A DNA stretch of 64,000 nucleotides, from assembly GCF_001514065.1 (NCBI RefSeq), contig NZ_KQ948426.1, forward strand, positions 558,001 to 622,000. The letters run 5' to 3'. Below the pieces are notes generated by a model. That model did no database searches, had not been told where the DNA came from, and was given only the letters and a program-made list of their open reading frames with translations. The DNA is from Streptomyces antibioticus. GTDB lineage: Bacteria; Actinomycetota; Actinomycetes; Streptomycetales; Streptomycetaceae. Below are positions 54,911 to 63,787 of this stretch, piece by piece (position 1 is the first letter of the stretch; each line of letters starts with the position of its first letter). Position numbers and translations under genes: made by a program.

Positions 54911-55630
54911 ATGTACGACCCCACAGTCGCCCGACTCACCTACCGGGCCCTGCTCGGCCGCCGCCGGGCCCTCATCCTGGGCGCTCTGCCCCTGCTGCTG
55001 ATCGCGATCTCGGTGATCGTGCGCGCCCTGGTCGGCGCCGACGACCAGACCGCGTCCGACCTGCTCGGTGGTCTCGCGCTCGCCACCATGGTGCCGATCA
55101 TCGGCGTCATCGCCGGTACCGGCGCGATCGGCCCGGAGATCGACGACGGCTCGGTGGTGTACCTGCTGTCCAAGCCGATCAAACGGCCCACGATCATCTT
55201 CACCAAGCTGATCGTCGCGGTCGCGGTCACCATGGTCTTCTCGGCCCTGCCCACCCTGGTCGCGGGCCTCATCCTCAACGGCAACGGCCAGCAGATCGCC
55301 GTCGCCTACACGGTCGCCGCGCTGGTCTCCTCCATCGCCTACGCCGCGCTCTTCCTGCTGCTGGGCACCGTGTCCCGGCACGCGGTCGTCTTCGGCCTCG
55401 TCTACGCCCTCGTCTGGGAAGCCCTGTTCGGCTCCCTGGTCTCCGGTGCGCGCACGCTCAGCGTCCAGCAGTGGTCGCTGGCGGTGGCCCACAAGGTCGC
55501 CGGCGGGGACCTGGTCACCTCGGACGTGGGCATCGTCACGGCGACGGTCCTGCTGGTCGTGGTGACCGTGCTGGCCACCTGGTACGCGGGGCAGAAGCTG
55601 CGGACGCTGACCCTGGCGGGCGAGGAGTAG
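54911..55630 (+). CDS. ABC-2 type permease, second
   Basis: This 239-residue protein has about six spans and begins MYDPTVARLTYRALLGRRRA. GGAGGCCGAAG lies before the ATG. It is shorter than the first permease. The operon probably makes either two transporters or one hetero-complex; the substrate is unknown. Confidence 0.88.
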   Translation: MYDPTVARLTYRALLGRRRALILGALPLLLIAISVIVRALVGADDQTASDLLGGLALATMVPIIGVIAGTGAIGPEIDDGSVVYLLSKPIKRPTIIFTKLIVAVAVTMVFSALPTLVAGLILNGNGQQIAVAYTVAALVSSIAYAALFLLLGTVSRHAVVFGLVYALVWEALFGSLVSGARTLSVQQWSLAVAHKVAGGDLVTSDVGIVTATVLLVVVTVLATWYAGQKLRTLTLAGEE

Positions 55631-55742
55631 GCACCGCGGGAGCCGGACACCGCCGGAGACAGACGCCGCCCTTATTGACGGGGGCTTCACCACCGCCTCG
55701 GCACACTGGATCGACGGGGATGCACTGCTAGGAGGAACGGGG

Positions 55743-55979
55743 ATGGCGGACGCGCATCACGACGAGCGGGACCGGTCCGGGGACGACACCTGGGACGGGC
55801 TCGTCCTGGACGAGGACTTCATACGTTCTGCGGAGACCTCCGAGCCGTCCGCCCGAGCCCGGATGCTCGCCGCCCGCTGGCGCGAGGAGGCCCCCGAGCC
55901 GCAGCCCTGGCGCTCCGACGAGCCGCCGGCGGGGTGGTTCTTCAGCAAGGGGCGGCGCCGCAGGTGGCGGCGCCGGTAG
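55743..55979 (+). CDS. Small charged protein (78 residues), unknown function
   Basis: This acidic-then-basic protein (MADAHHDERDRSGDDTWDGL, ending GWFFSKGRRRRWRRR) has no hydrophobic segment. GGAGGAACGGGG directly upstream of ATG 55743 is a strong ribosome site, which supports translation despite the small size. No family is recognised. The gap to the next feature (55980-56242) shows no gene; it presumably holds the tRNA promoter. Confidence 0.7.
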   Translation: MADAHHDERDRSGDDTWDGLVLDEDFIRSAETSEPSARARMLAARWREEAPEPQPWRSDEPPAGWFFSKGRRRRWRRR

Positions 55980-56242
55980 ACGAACAGACGGCCGATTAAT
56001 TCGGTGGCGCCCAACTCCGCGTACAGGCACGATGGTTGTGTACCCGCCGCCGGGGTCCCACCGGCGCCACTGACCGGGGAGGTGTTCGACGATGTCCATG
56101 CACGGCAGTCCGTCGAGCACCCTTCAGGGCAGTCCGCGGAGGACTCCGGTGTAGTTACCCCACCGTCGAGTCCACCGCACCGGAACTGCCCGGGGCGGCC
56201 GCTTCGAGCACGCGATGTCGCTCTCGCGTGGGCCGCCCACCC

Positions 56243-56327
56243 GGAGGATTGGCCGAGAGGTAAGGCACTGGCTTGCTAAGCCATGGTCGGGGGAAACTCC
56301 GCGCACGTTCGATCCGTGCATCCTCCG
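56243..56327 (+). tRNA. tRNA-Ser(GCU)
   Basis: This 85-nt cloverleaf with a long variable arm is typical of tRNA-Ser. The acceptor arm GGAGGAT pairs with ATCCTCC (56320-56326) followed by discriminator G. The D-arm contains GGCCGAGAGGTAAGGC. The anticodon loop is TTGCTAA with GCT at 56275-56277 (reads AGC/AGU). The T-arm contains GTTCGATCC. CCA is not encoded (GCAA follows). Confidence 0.92.
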
Positions 56328-56352
56328 CAAGACGCGATTACGTTCAGCCGAC

Positions 56353-56781
56353 ATGGCAGACATGACAGACATGGCGGTCGCAGCGGACATCGCGGAGCCC
56401 ATCTACTACATCGACCGCTCGGACATCCGAGAAGGCAAACTCGCCGACGTCAGGGACGGCATGCGGGACCTCGCCGACTTCATCGAGGCCCGCGAGCCGC
56501 AGCTCATCGCCTACCGCTTCTACGTCGACGAGTCCGGGTCCACGATGACGACGATCGCCGTCCACCCCGACCCGGCCTCGCTGGAGCTCCACATGGAGCT
56601 CGGCGGACCGAAGTTCCGCGCGTTCCGCGAGCTCATCCGCATGAACTCCATCGACGTCTACGGCCGACCGAGCCAGGCCGCAGCGGAGCAGTTGCGCCGC
56701 AAGGCCGACATGCTCGGCGGCGGCACCGTCACCTTCCACACCCTCCAGGCGGGCTTCAGCCGCTCCACCGACCGGCCCTAG
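56353..56781 (+). CDS. Hypothetical protein with dimeric alpha-beta-barrel-like features
   Basis: This protein has about 142 residues. RFYVDESGSTMTTIAVHPDP and HMELGGPKFRAFRELI suggest a small ferredoxin-like (antibiotic-monooxygenase-type) barrel, though I can name no motif with confidence. The start is unsure: ATG 56353, 56362 and 56371 follow one another in a GACATG-type repeat and none has a strong ribosome site. It begins 25 bp after the tRNA gene. Its stop lies in a short tandem repeat. Confidence 0.65.
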   Translation: MADMTDMAVAADIAEPIYYIDRSDIREGKLADVRDGMRDLADFIEAREPQLIAYRFYVDESGSTMTTIAVHPDPASLELHMELGGPKFRAFRELIRMNSIDVYGRPSQAAAEQLRRKADMLGGGTVTFHTLQAGFSRSTDRP

Positions 56782-56835
56782 AGCCGACCGCCCTGGAGCC
56801 GACCGACCCTGGAGCCGACCGACCCTGGAGTCAGC
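56770..56835. repeat. Tandem repeat (~15-17 bp unit, about four copies)
   Basis: The units GACCGGCCCTAGAGCC, GACCGCCCTGGAGCC, GACCGACCCTGGAGCC and GACCGACCCTGGAGTC lie end to end between converging genes. The first supplies the stop of the hypothetical gene. Confidence 0.75.
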
Positions 56836-56840
56836 CGGCG

Positions 56841-57665
56841 CTAGCCGAGCAACCGCTCCAGCACCACGGCGATCCCGTCCTCCTCGTTGGAGGACGTCAC
56901 CTCGTCGGCCACCGCCTTGAGCTCCTCGTGCGCGTTGGCCATCGCCACACCCCGAGCCGCCCACCCGAACATGGGAATGTCGTTGGGCATGTCACCGAAG
57001 GCGATCGTGTCCACGGCCTTCACACCGAGTCGGCGTGCCGCCAGCGACAGCCCCGTCGCCTTCGACAGCCCCAGCGGCAGCAGCTCCACGATGCCCGCGC
57101 CCGCCATGGCGACGTTCACGAACCCGCCCGCGGCCCGCCGCGCGGCCTCCGCCAGCTCGTCGTCGGACAGCTCCGGATGCTGTATGTAGATCTTGTTCAG
57201 CGGAGCGGACCACAGATCGGCCGCGTCCGTGAAGGGAGTGGTCGGCAGATCGCCGGTGAGCGCGTAGCCCTGCCCGACCAGCACTTCCCCGTCCAGCCCG
57301 TCCCGGCTGGCCGCCAGGTACAGCGGACCGACCTCCGCCTCGATCTTCGCGAGCGCGACCCCGGCCAGCTGCCGGTCCAGCGTCACGGACGTCAGCAGCC
57401 GGTGCGCCCCGGCGTCGTACACCTGTGCGCCCTGCCCGCACACCGCGAGGCCCTCGTAGCCGAGGTCGTCGAGGATGTGCCGGGTCCAGGGGACTGCGCG
57501 GCCGGTCACCACGATGTGCGCGGCACCGGCCGCCGTGGCCGCGGCGAGCGCGGCACGGGTACGGTCCGAGACCGACTCGTCGGAGCGCAGCAGCGTGCCG
57601 TCGAGGTCGGTCGCGATCAGCCGGTACGGAAAGGTCCCGGCCGAGGCCGAAGGCGCGTCGCTCAC
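56841..57665 (-). CDS. HAD phosphatase, Cof/type IIB (second copy)
   Basis: This 274-residue protein is built like the HAD gene at 45087-45965: [26 protein letters not shown], a C2-type cap and [15 protein letters not shown] with [18 protein letters not shown] 57665 overlaps the serS stop by 4 bp (GTGA), so it is translationally coupled to serS. Substrate unknown; sugar or vitamin phosphates are likely. Confidence 0.9.
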   Translation of the reverse strand: MSDAPSASAGTFPYRLIATDLDGTLLRSDESVSDRTRAALAAATAAGAAHIVVTGRAVPWTRHILDDLGYEGLAVCGQGAQVYDAGAHRLLTSVTLDRQLAGVALAKIEAEVGPLYLAASRDGLDGEVLVGQGYALTGDLPTTPFTDAADLWSAPLNKIYIQHPELSDDELAEAARRAAGGFVNVAMAGAGIVELLPLGLSKATGLSLAARRLGVKAVDTIAFGDMPNDIPMFGWAARGVAMANAHEELKAVADEVTSSNEEDGIAVVLERLLG

Positions 57666-58939
57666 TTGGAGATCGGCTCCAGCACCTCACGGCCGCCCAG
57701 GTACGGGCGGAGCATCGCGGGGACGCGGACGGAGCCGTCGGCCTGCTGGTGGTTCTCCAGGATCGCCACGATCGTGCGCGGTACGGCGCACAGCGTGCCG
57801 TTGAGCGTCGCCAGCGGCTGCACCTTCTTGCCGTCGCGCATGCGGACGGCGAGACGGCGCGCCTGGAAGCTGTCGCAGTTGGACGCCGAAGTCAGCTCGC
57901 GGTACTTGCCCTGGGTCGGGATCCACGCCTCGCAGTCGTACTTGCGCGAGGCGGAGGCGCCCAGGTCGCCCGAGGCGACGTCGATGACCTGGAACGGCAG
58001 CTCCAGGCCGGTCAGCCACTGCTTCTCCCAGTCCAGGAGCCGCTTGTGCTCGTTCTCGGCGTCCTCGGGGGCGACGTACGAGAACATCTCGACCTTGTCG
58101 AACTGGTGCACGCGGAAGATGCCCCGGGTGTCCTTGCCGTACGTGCCGGCCTCGCGGCGGAAGCACGGCGAGAAGCCGGCGTAGCGCATGGGCAGCTGGT
58201 CGGCGTCCAGGATCTCGTCCATGTGGTACGCGGCGAGCGGGACCTCGGAGGTGCCGACCAGGTAGTAGTCGTCCTTCTCCAGGTGGTACACGTTCTCCGC
58301 GGCCTGGCCGAGGAAGCCGGTGCCCTCCATGGCGCGCGGGCGGACCAGCGCCGGGGTGAGCATCGGGACGAAGCCGGCCTCGGTGGCCTGGGCGATCGCC
58401 GCGTTGACGAGCGCGAGCTCCAGGAGGGCGCCGACGCCGGTCAGGTAGTAGAAGCGCGAGCCGGAGACCTTGGCGCCGCGCTCGACGTCGATGGCGCCCA
58501 GCGCCTCGCCGAGCTCCAGGTGGTCCTTGGGCTCGAAGCCCTCGGCGCCGAAGTCGCGGATGGTGCCGTGCGTCTCCAGGACGACGAAGTCCTCCTCGCC
58601 GCCGACGGGCACGTCGGGGTGGACGAGGTTGCCGAGCTGGAGGGCGAGGCGCTTGGTCTCCTCGTCGGCCTCGTTCTGCTCGGCGTCGGCCGCCTTGACG
58701 TCGGCGGCCAGCTGGCTCGCCTTCTTCAGCAGCTCGGCCTTCTCGTCCCCGGAGGCCTTGGGAATGAGCTTGCCGAGCGACTTCTGCTCGGAACGCAGCT
58801 CGTCGAAGCGGACGCCGGACGACCTGCGCCGCTCGTCGGCGGACAGGAGAGCGTCGACGAGCGCGACGTCCTCTCCACGGGCGCGCTGGGACGCGCGCAC
58901 TCGGTCGGGGTCCTCACGGAGCAGGCGAAGGTCAATCAC
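57662..58939 (-). CDS. serS: Seryl-tRNA synthetase
   Basis: This 425-residue class II synthetase charges tRNA-Ser. The N-terminal long coiled-coil arm (~30-100) contacts the variable arm of the tRNA. Class II motif 2 is [20 protein letters not shown] and motif 3 includes [21 protein letters not shown] 58939 gives the usual [12 protein letters not shown] start and length; an upstream frame to 58981 is not needed. It is transcribed with the HAD gene and faces a 584-bp gap with DnaA boxes. Confidence 0.97.
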   Translation of the reverse strand: MIDLRLLREDPDRVRASQRARGEDVALVDALLSADERRRSSGVRFDELRSEQKSLGKLIPKASGDEKAELLKKASQLAADVKAADAEQNEADEETKRLALQLGNLVHPDVPVGGEEDFVVLETHGTIRDFGAEGFEPKDHLELGEALGAIDVERGAKVSGSRFYYLTGVGALLELALVNAAIAQATEAGFVPMLTPALVRPRAMEGTGFLGQAAENVYHLEKDDYYLVGTSEVPLAAYHMDEILDADQLPMRYAGFSPCFRREAGTYGKDTRGIFRVHQFDKVEMFSYVAPEDAENEHKRLLDWEKQWLTGLELPFQVIDVASGDLGASASRKYDCEAWIPTQGKYRELTSASNCDSFQARRLAVRMRDGKKVQPLATLNGTLCAVPRTIVAILENHQQADGSVRVPAMLRPYLGGREVLEPISK

Positions 58940-59134
58940 GCGCTCAAGGCTACCGGTGCCGGGTGAGCGCCCACGACTCACTATTCCGCGGCGACCCCTT
59001 ACATACCGTTATGGGGGAATTGCCCTGTGTAGGGGAGCGTGTCAATAAAAGGCGTCTCACTCCCTGGAACGAAGCAAGGGGTTAACGGCGGGTTGACTCG
59101 ATTCCCTTGCGCGGAAGGGGACTTGGGGGCGGCT

Positions 59135-59446
59135 TCGTCCACAGGAATCCACAGCGCCTCAGAGTTATCCACAGGCTGTGCGAAAGATCTGTGGACTTCG
59201 GAATTGATCATTCCCAATCGGATCCCGCGTGCTGAGAATTCCCGATCCAAACGCTCTTCACGCCCACTTTCGGGTGTAAATGGGTCGCCCCAAAGGATTG
59301 ATCAAGGGAAACGGGTGGACGAAGAGTGACCTGCGGGCCTGTGGACGAAGTTGGGCACTGTAGGGCGATTTGTCGACTGGGTGGCGCTTCCATGTCGACT
59401 TGTCCCCAGGTCGAGATGGCGCCCTGTGGATAACTCCTGTGGATAA
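59135..59446. promoter_or_regulatory. DnaA-box cluster in the pheA-serS gap
   Basis: The gap 58940-59523 contains no gene. Exact boxes are TTATCCACA 59165-59173, TGTGGATAA 59425-59433 and 59438-59446. The 8/9 matches are TCGTCCACA 59135-59143 and TGTGGACGA 59340-59348; 7/9 matches lie at 59145 and 59190. Seven sites within 312 bp far exceed chance. The two adjacent exact boxes face the same way with 4 bp between. A serS promoter should also be here. Confidence 0.75.
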
Positions 59447-59523
59447 CGAAAATATGCAGGTAGGGACGGACCGAAACACTCCCCGAACCTGCGGGAAACA
59501 AGCTGGAAACGCGCCTCGCCGCG

Positions 59524-60456
59524 CTAGAAGCGTCCGTCCTGGCAGCGCGCCACCCAGTCCGACGCCGCCACGAACTCGTCGTCCGAGGTCCCGCGCAGCG
59601 GCGGCCGCACCTCGCCCTCGGTCGCGTCCGCGCGCGGGTACGAACCGAGGAATCGCACCTCCAGGCAGATCCGCTTCAGCCCCATCAGCGCCTCGGCCAC
59701 GCGGCGGTCGGAGATGTGGCCCTCGGCGTCGATGCAGAAGCAGTAGTTGCCGATGCCGGCGCCGGTGGGCCGGGACTGGAGCAGCATCAGGTTGATGCCG
59801 CGGGTGGCGAACTCGCCGAGCAGGTCGCGCAGGCCGCCGGGGTGGTCGTCGCGCTGCCACAGGACGACGGAGGTCTTGTCGGCGCCGGTCGGTGCGGCGG
59901 GCCGGGCGGGTCGGCCGACCAGCACGAACCGGGTTTGTGCGTTCTCCGCGTCGTGGATGCCGGTCTCCAGGGCCTCCAAGCCGTACAGGGCCGCGGCGAA
60001 CTCACCGGCGAAGGCGGCGTCGTACTGCCCCTCCTGGACCAGTCGGGCGGCGTCCGCGTTGGAGGCGGCGGACTCCCAGTGGGCGTCCGGGAGGTTCTTC
60101 TTCAGCCAGTTGCGGACCTGCGGCTGGGCGGCCGGGTGCGCGGAGACGGTCTTGATCTCCGAGAGCTTCGTGCCGGGCCGGACCAGCAGCGCGAAGGTGA
60201 TCGACAGCAGTACCTCGCGGTAGATCATCAGCGGCGTGCCCGCGACCAGCTCGTCGAGGGTGGTGGTGATGCCGCCCTCGACGGAGTTCTCGATCGGCAC
60301 GAACGCGGCCTCGGCTTCGCCGCCGCGCACCGCGTCCAGGGCGGACTGCACGGACACGTACGGGATCAGCTCCCGTGTGGCCGTCTCCGGAAGCGTGCGC
60401 AGAGCGGCTTCGGTGAAGGTGCCCTCGGGGCCGAGGTACGCATAGCTGGCTGGCAT
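59524..60456 (-). CDS. pheA: Prephenate dehydratase
   Basis: This 310-residue enzyme converts prephenate to phenylpyruvate in phenylalanine synthesis. The N-terminal PDT domain includes YAYLGPEGTFTEAAL, SVQSALDAVRGGEAEAAFVP, NSVEGGITTTLDELV and TRFVLVG. The C-terminal ACT domain (~200-285) binds Phe for feedback control, in DHPGGLRDLLGEFATRGINL followed by LLQSRPTG. ATG 60456. It is monofunctional, with no chorismate mutase part. Confidence 0.97.
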   Translation of the reverse strand: MPASYAYLGPEGTFTEAALRTLPETATRELIPYVSVQSALDAVRGGEAEAAFVPIENSVEGGITTTLDELVAGTPLMIYREVLLSITFALLVRPGTKLSEIKTVSAHPAAQPQVRNWLKKNLPDAHWESAASNADAARLVQEGQYDAAFAGEFAAALYGLEALETGIHDAENAQTRFVLVGRPARPAAPTGADKTSVVLWQRDDHPGGLRDLLGEFATRGINLMLLQSRPTGAGIGNYCFCIDAEGHISDRRVAEALMGLKRICLEVRFLGSYPRADATEGEVRPPLRGTSDDEFVAASDWVARCQDGRF

Positions 60457-60563
60457 GACCTCACCCTAATGGCCCTGGCGGAACGCCGGACACTCGTCCC
60501 GGGACAGCCCCACCGCCGAGTGAACCGGCGTGACCGAACGCTGCCGTGACCGTTCGTGCCCGC

Positions 60564-61853
60564 TCAGGCCTCCAACAGCTCCTGCCCCACGTACTGGCCT
60601 TCCGCCGCCCCGCCCGGCACCGCGAACAGGCCGCTCGACTCGTGGCGGATGTATCGCGACAGTGCGTCCCCGCGGTCGAGCTTGCGCTGCACGGGAACGA
60701 AGCCGCGCAGGGGGTCGGCCTGCCAGCAGACGAAGAGAAGCCCCGCGTCGGGGACGCCGTCCGTGTCGATGCCGTCGTGGAAGGACCAGGGGCGGCGGAG
60801 CATCGCCGCGCCCCCGTTCTGGTCGGGCCGGGTGATCCGGGCGTGGGCGTTGAGGGGGACCACCAGATCGCCCTTGGCGTCGGTCTTCTCCAGGTCCATC
60901 GCGGTCGTCTCGGAGCCGCCGGTCAGCGGCGCCCCGTCGGCCTTGTGGCGCCCGATGACCTGCTCCTGCGCCTTGACCGTGAGCTGCTCCCAGTCGTCGA
61001 GGAGCATGCGGATACGGCGTACGACGGCGTAGGAGCCGTTCGCCATCCACGCGGGGTCGCCGGTGGAGGGGACGAAGATCCGTCGGTCGAAGTCGGATTC
61101 CGTCGGCTTCGGATTGCGGGTGCCGTCGATCTGGCCCATCAGGTTGCGGGCCGTCATGGGGTGGGCGGTGGCGCCCGGCGAGCGGTTGAAGCCGTTCATC
61201 TGCCAGCGGACCTTCGCCGCGCCGCCCGCGTCCTTCTGGATCGCGCGCAGGGCGTGGAAGGCGACCAGGGCGTCGTCGGCGCCGATCTGCACCCACAGGT
61301 CACCGTTGCTGCGCACCTTGTCGAGCCGGTCGGAGGAGAAGTCGGGCAGTGGGTCGAGGGCGACCGGCCGCTGCTTCTCCAGTCCGGTCCGGGCGAAGAA
61401 GCTGTGTCCGAAGCCGAAGGTGATCGTCAGTGCGGACGGACCGGCGTCGCGGGCGACGTCCGTGTCGTCGCTCGCCATGGCCTCGCCGGCCATCAGCCGT
61501 CGTGCCGTCTCCGACCAGCGGCGCAGCAGTGCGGCCGCGCCCTTGCGGCCCGCGCCCGCCGCCAGGTCGAAGGCGACGAGGTGGCCGCGGGCCTGGAGGC
61601 CATGGAGGATGCCGGGCTGATGTTTCCCGTGAAACATCACCTCCTCGGCGCCGAGCGAGGTCAGCGGGGTGGCCTCGGCGGGCCGGGCGGCGTATCCCAC
61701 GGCTCCGCCGGCCGCGCCGAGCACGAGGCCGGTGGCACCGGCGGTGCCGAGCAGTCGGCGCCGCGAGAGGCCCTCCTTGGGGGCACTTTCGGAGACGCCG
61801 TCATTAACTGCCTTCTCGGGCGTCCGGGTCTGCGGAAGGGACTGGTCAGCCAC
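60564..61853 (-). CDS. dtpA: DyP-type haem peroxidase, Tat-exported (DtpA-like)
   Basis: This 429-residue protein has a Tat signal: SRRRLLGTAGATGLVLGAAG after a hydrophilic N-region, cut after ARPAEA or nearby. The DyP haem domain has the distal-side motif GQIDGTRNP (GxxDG) and the proximal His in the C-terminal half, near SFHDGIDTD. In S. lividans a like-placed DtpA is needed for copper enzyme GlxA maturation. Here too it stands next to CopC/CopD and PCuAC genes (6 bp to the next stop). A parS-like 13/14 site lies inside. Confidence 0.93.
   Translation of the reverse strand: MADQSLPQTRTPEKAVNDGVSESAPKEGLSRRRLLGTAGATGLVLGAAGGAVGYAARPAEATPLTSLGAEEVMFHGKHQPGILHGLQARGHLVAFDLAAGAGRKGAAALLRRWSETARRLMAGEAMASDDTDVARDAGPSALTITFGFGHSFFARTGLEKQRPVALDPLPDFSSDRLDKVRSNGDLWVQIGADDALVAFHALRAIQKDAGGAAKVRWQMNGFNRSPGATAHPMTARNLMGQIDGTRNPKPTESDFDRRIFVPSTGDPAWMANGSYAVVRRIRMLLDDWEQLTVKAQEQVIGRHKADGAPLTGGSETTAMDLEKTDAKGDLVVPLNAHARITRPDQNGGAAMLRRPWSFHDGIDTDGVPDAGLLFVCWQADPLRGFVPVQRKLDRGDALSRYIRHESSGLFAVPGGAAEGQYVGQELLEA
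61622..61635. promoter_or_regulatory. parS-like site, 13/14 match, intragenic
   Basis: GTTTCCCGTGAAAC (A to C at position 6) lies inside the dtpA coding region, where it is read on the minus strand as part of VMFHGKH. Confidence 0.4.
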
Positions 61854-61859
61854 GGTGGT

Positions 61860-63773
61860 TCAGCCGATCTGCGCGTTCTTGGAGACGGTGGTCTGGTCGA
61901 TGTCGGAGGTTCGCACGGTCACGGCGATCTTCCAGTCGCCCGCCATGGGGAGCTGCACACCGGCGGCGGACCAGTGGCCGGTGGTGATGCGGTCGGGGGT
62001 GACGGGCAGCGGTCCGATGCTCTTGGCCTCCAGGGTGAAGGACACCTTCACCTCGGGGACGTCGAAGGCCCGGCCGTTGGGCCGCTCCACGTAGACGTGC
62101 ATCTCGTTGGCGCCCACGCGCGCGGGGTTGAGGTCGACTCGGACGACCCCCTTGCCGTCCTCGCCGCCGGTGTCGAAGGGCATGTCCAGGGTGACCGCGG
62201 CGGACGAGTCGGCGGAGGAGGACGAGGAGGAGGCGGACGAGGTCGTGGCCGCCTTGGCGTCCTGTTCGGTGCGTCCGGGTTCGGTCTGGGTGAGCACGGT
62301 GGTGACGGCGAGCAGGATGACGGCGACGCCGGCCTCGGCGAGCACCGAGCGGCGCAGCCCGAACCGGTCGGGGTCGGCGTCCCGCTGCCGCTTGCGCCGG
62401 GCGGCGTCGACGGCGGCCCGCTGCCGGGCGAGCTGGGCGGCACGCACGGAGTCGGCACCGGCCGCCTTGGCCCCGACGTGCTCCTTCTCCCGTACGGCAG
62501 TCTCTTCCGTGTCTTCGGCCTCTTCGGCGTCCGCGGTCACCACCGCCCCCGCCTCGCTCAGCCGTGCCGTCCACCGCCGTGAGATCCACGCGATGCCGAC
62601 GAGCAGCGCCACGAGTCCGATCTTGACGAGCAGCAGCTGGCCGTACCTGGTCTCGGTGAAGGCGGACCAGGAGCCGAGTTGCCGCCAGGACTGGTAGATG
62701 CCGGTGGCGACGAGGGTGAGGACGCTGCCGAAGGCGACCGTGGAGAAGCGGCTCACGGCGGAGCGCTCGATGGGGGTGTCCGCGCGGTAGAGGGCCACGA
62801 GGAGGGTGCACAGGCCGCCCAGCCAGGCGGCGACGGCCAGCAGGTGGATCACGTCGACGGGCATGGCGATGCCGGTCTGGAGGCCGGTGGAGGCGTGCTC
62901 GGCCATGGCCCAGCTCGCGGCGAGCCCGGCGGCGACGACGGTGCCGCCGATGGCGAGCCCGAAGGTGAGGTCGCGCTTCTCCTCGTCCTCGCGCTTGTCG
63001 TACGCCCCGAAGAGCACGGCGATGAACAGTGCCGCCGCGGAGAGCAGCAGCAGCCGGGAGACGAGTGCGGCGCCGGTCTTGGTCTGGAGGACCTGGCCGA
63101 GCAGGTTCAGGTCGAAGATGTCGCCGACGGAGCCGGTGCTGGTGTAGGAGCCGCGCAGGAGCAGCAGCAGGAGCGTGGCGGCGGTGAGCGCGAGCCATCC
63201 GGAGACGACGGTGCGCTGGACGGCGCGTACTCCGGAGCCGCGTTGCCAGCAGGCGAGGACGAAGGCGGCGCCGCCGATCATGACGGCGAAGCCGGCGTAG
63301 GAGACGTAGCGGCCGAAGCCGTAGAGCCAGCCGACGACCCCGCCGCCGACGGCCTGGTCGGCGACCGAGACGCTCGTGCGGGAGGGGGCGCCGATGGAGA
63401 AGGTGTAGGCCCCGGCGACGGGGTGGCTGTCCTCGGAGACGACCTGGTAGGTGACGGTGTACGTGCCGTCGGGCAGGCCGCTGTGGAGTTGCACGGCGTA
63501 GGTGGTGCCGCTGATGTTGGACGCCTTGCCCTGGTCGACGCGCTTGCCCTTGGGGTCGAGGACCCGCAGGGAGCCGTCGGACATCGCGACCTTCTCGGAG
63601 AAGGTGAGCGAGATCTGGTCCGGGGCCTTGTCGACCACCGTCCCCTGCTGGGGGTTGCTGCCGGTCAGCGCGGCGTGCGCGGAGGCCGGCCCGGCACCGG
63701 CGAGGAGCAGTCCGGTGGCCGCGAGGAGCAGCAGCACCAGGACCCGTACGCGGGGGGCGATGGTCTGCGTCAA
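61860..63773 (-). CDS. CopC-CopD fusion copper resistance/uptake protein
   Basis: This 637-residue protein starts with a signal peptide (VLVLLLLAATGLLLAGAGPA, cut near ASA). It then has a CopC domain (~30-125: HAALTGSNPQQGTV, the N-terminal His copper ligand, and DSHPVAGAYTFSIG), a CopD membrane domain of about eight spans and a C-terminal domain resembling the YtkA type (~520-637). The YcnJ/CopCD family takes copper in across the membrane. It is in one cluster with dtpA and PCuAC, which points to copper supply for extracytoplasmic cuproenzymes. Confidence 0.92.
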   Translation of the reverse strand: MTQTIAPRVRVLVLLLLAATGLLLAGAGPASAHAALTGSNPQQGTVVDKAPDQISLTFSEKVAMSDGSLRVLDPKGKRVDQGKASNISGTTYAVQLHSGLPDGTYTVTYQVVSEDSHPVAGAYTFSIGAPSRTSVSVADQAVGGGVVGWLYGFGRYVSYAGFAVMIGGAAFVLACWQRGSGVRAVQRTVVSGWLALTAATLLLLLLRGSYTSTGSVGDIFDLNLLGQVLQTKTGAALVSRLLLLSAAALFIAVLFGAYDKREDEEKRDLTFGLAIGGTVVAAGLAASWAMAEHASTGLQTGIAMPVDVIHLLAVAAWLGGLCTLLVALYRADTPIERSAVSRFSTVAFGSVLTLVATGIYQSWRQLGSWSAFTETRYGQLLLVKIGLVALLVGIAWISRRWTARLSEAGAVVTADAEEAEDTEETAVREKEHVGAKAAGADSVRAAQLARQRAAVDAARRKRQRDADPDRFGLRRSVLAEAGVAVILLAVTTVLTQTEPGRTEQDAKAATTSSASSSSSSADSSAAVTLDMPFDTGGEDGKGVVRVDLNPARVGANEMHVYVERPNGRAFDVPEVKVSFTLEAKSIGPLPVTPDRITTGHWSAAGVQLPMAGDWKIAVTVRTSDIDQTTVSKNAQIG

Positions 63774-63787
63774 GGTGGTTCCCTCCC

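Noticed and set aside
56243-57000. Integrated element at the tRNA-Ser gene
   Set aside because: The neighbours are ordinary core genes; no integrase and no repeated tRNA 3' end were seen.
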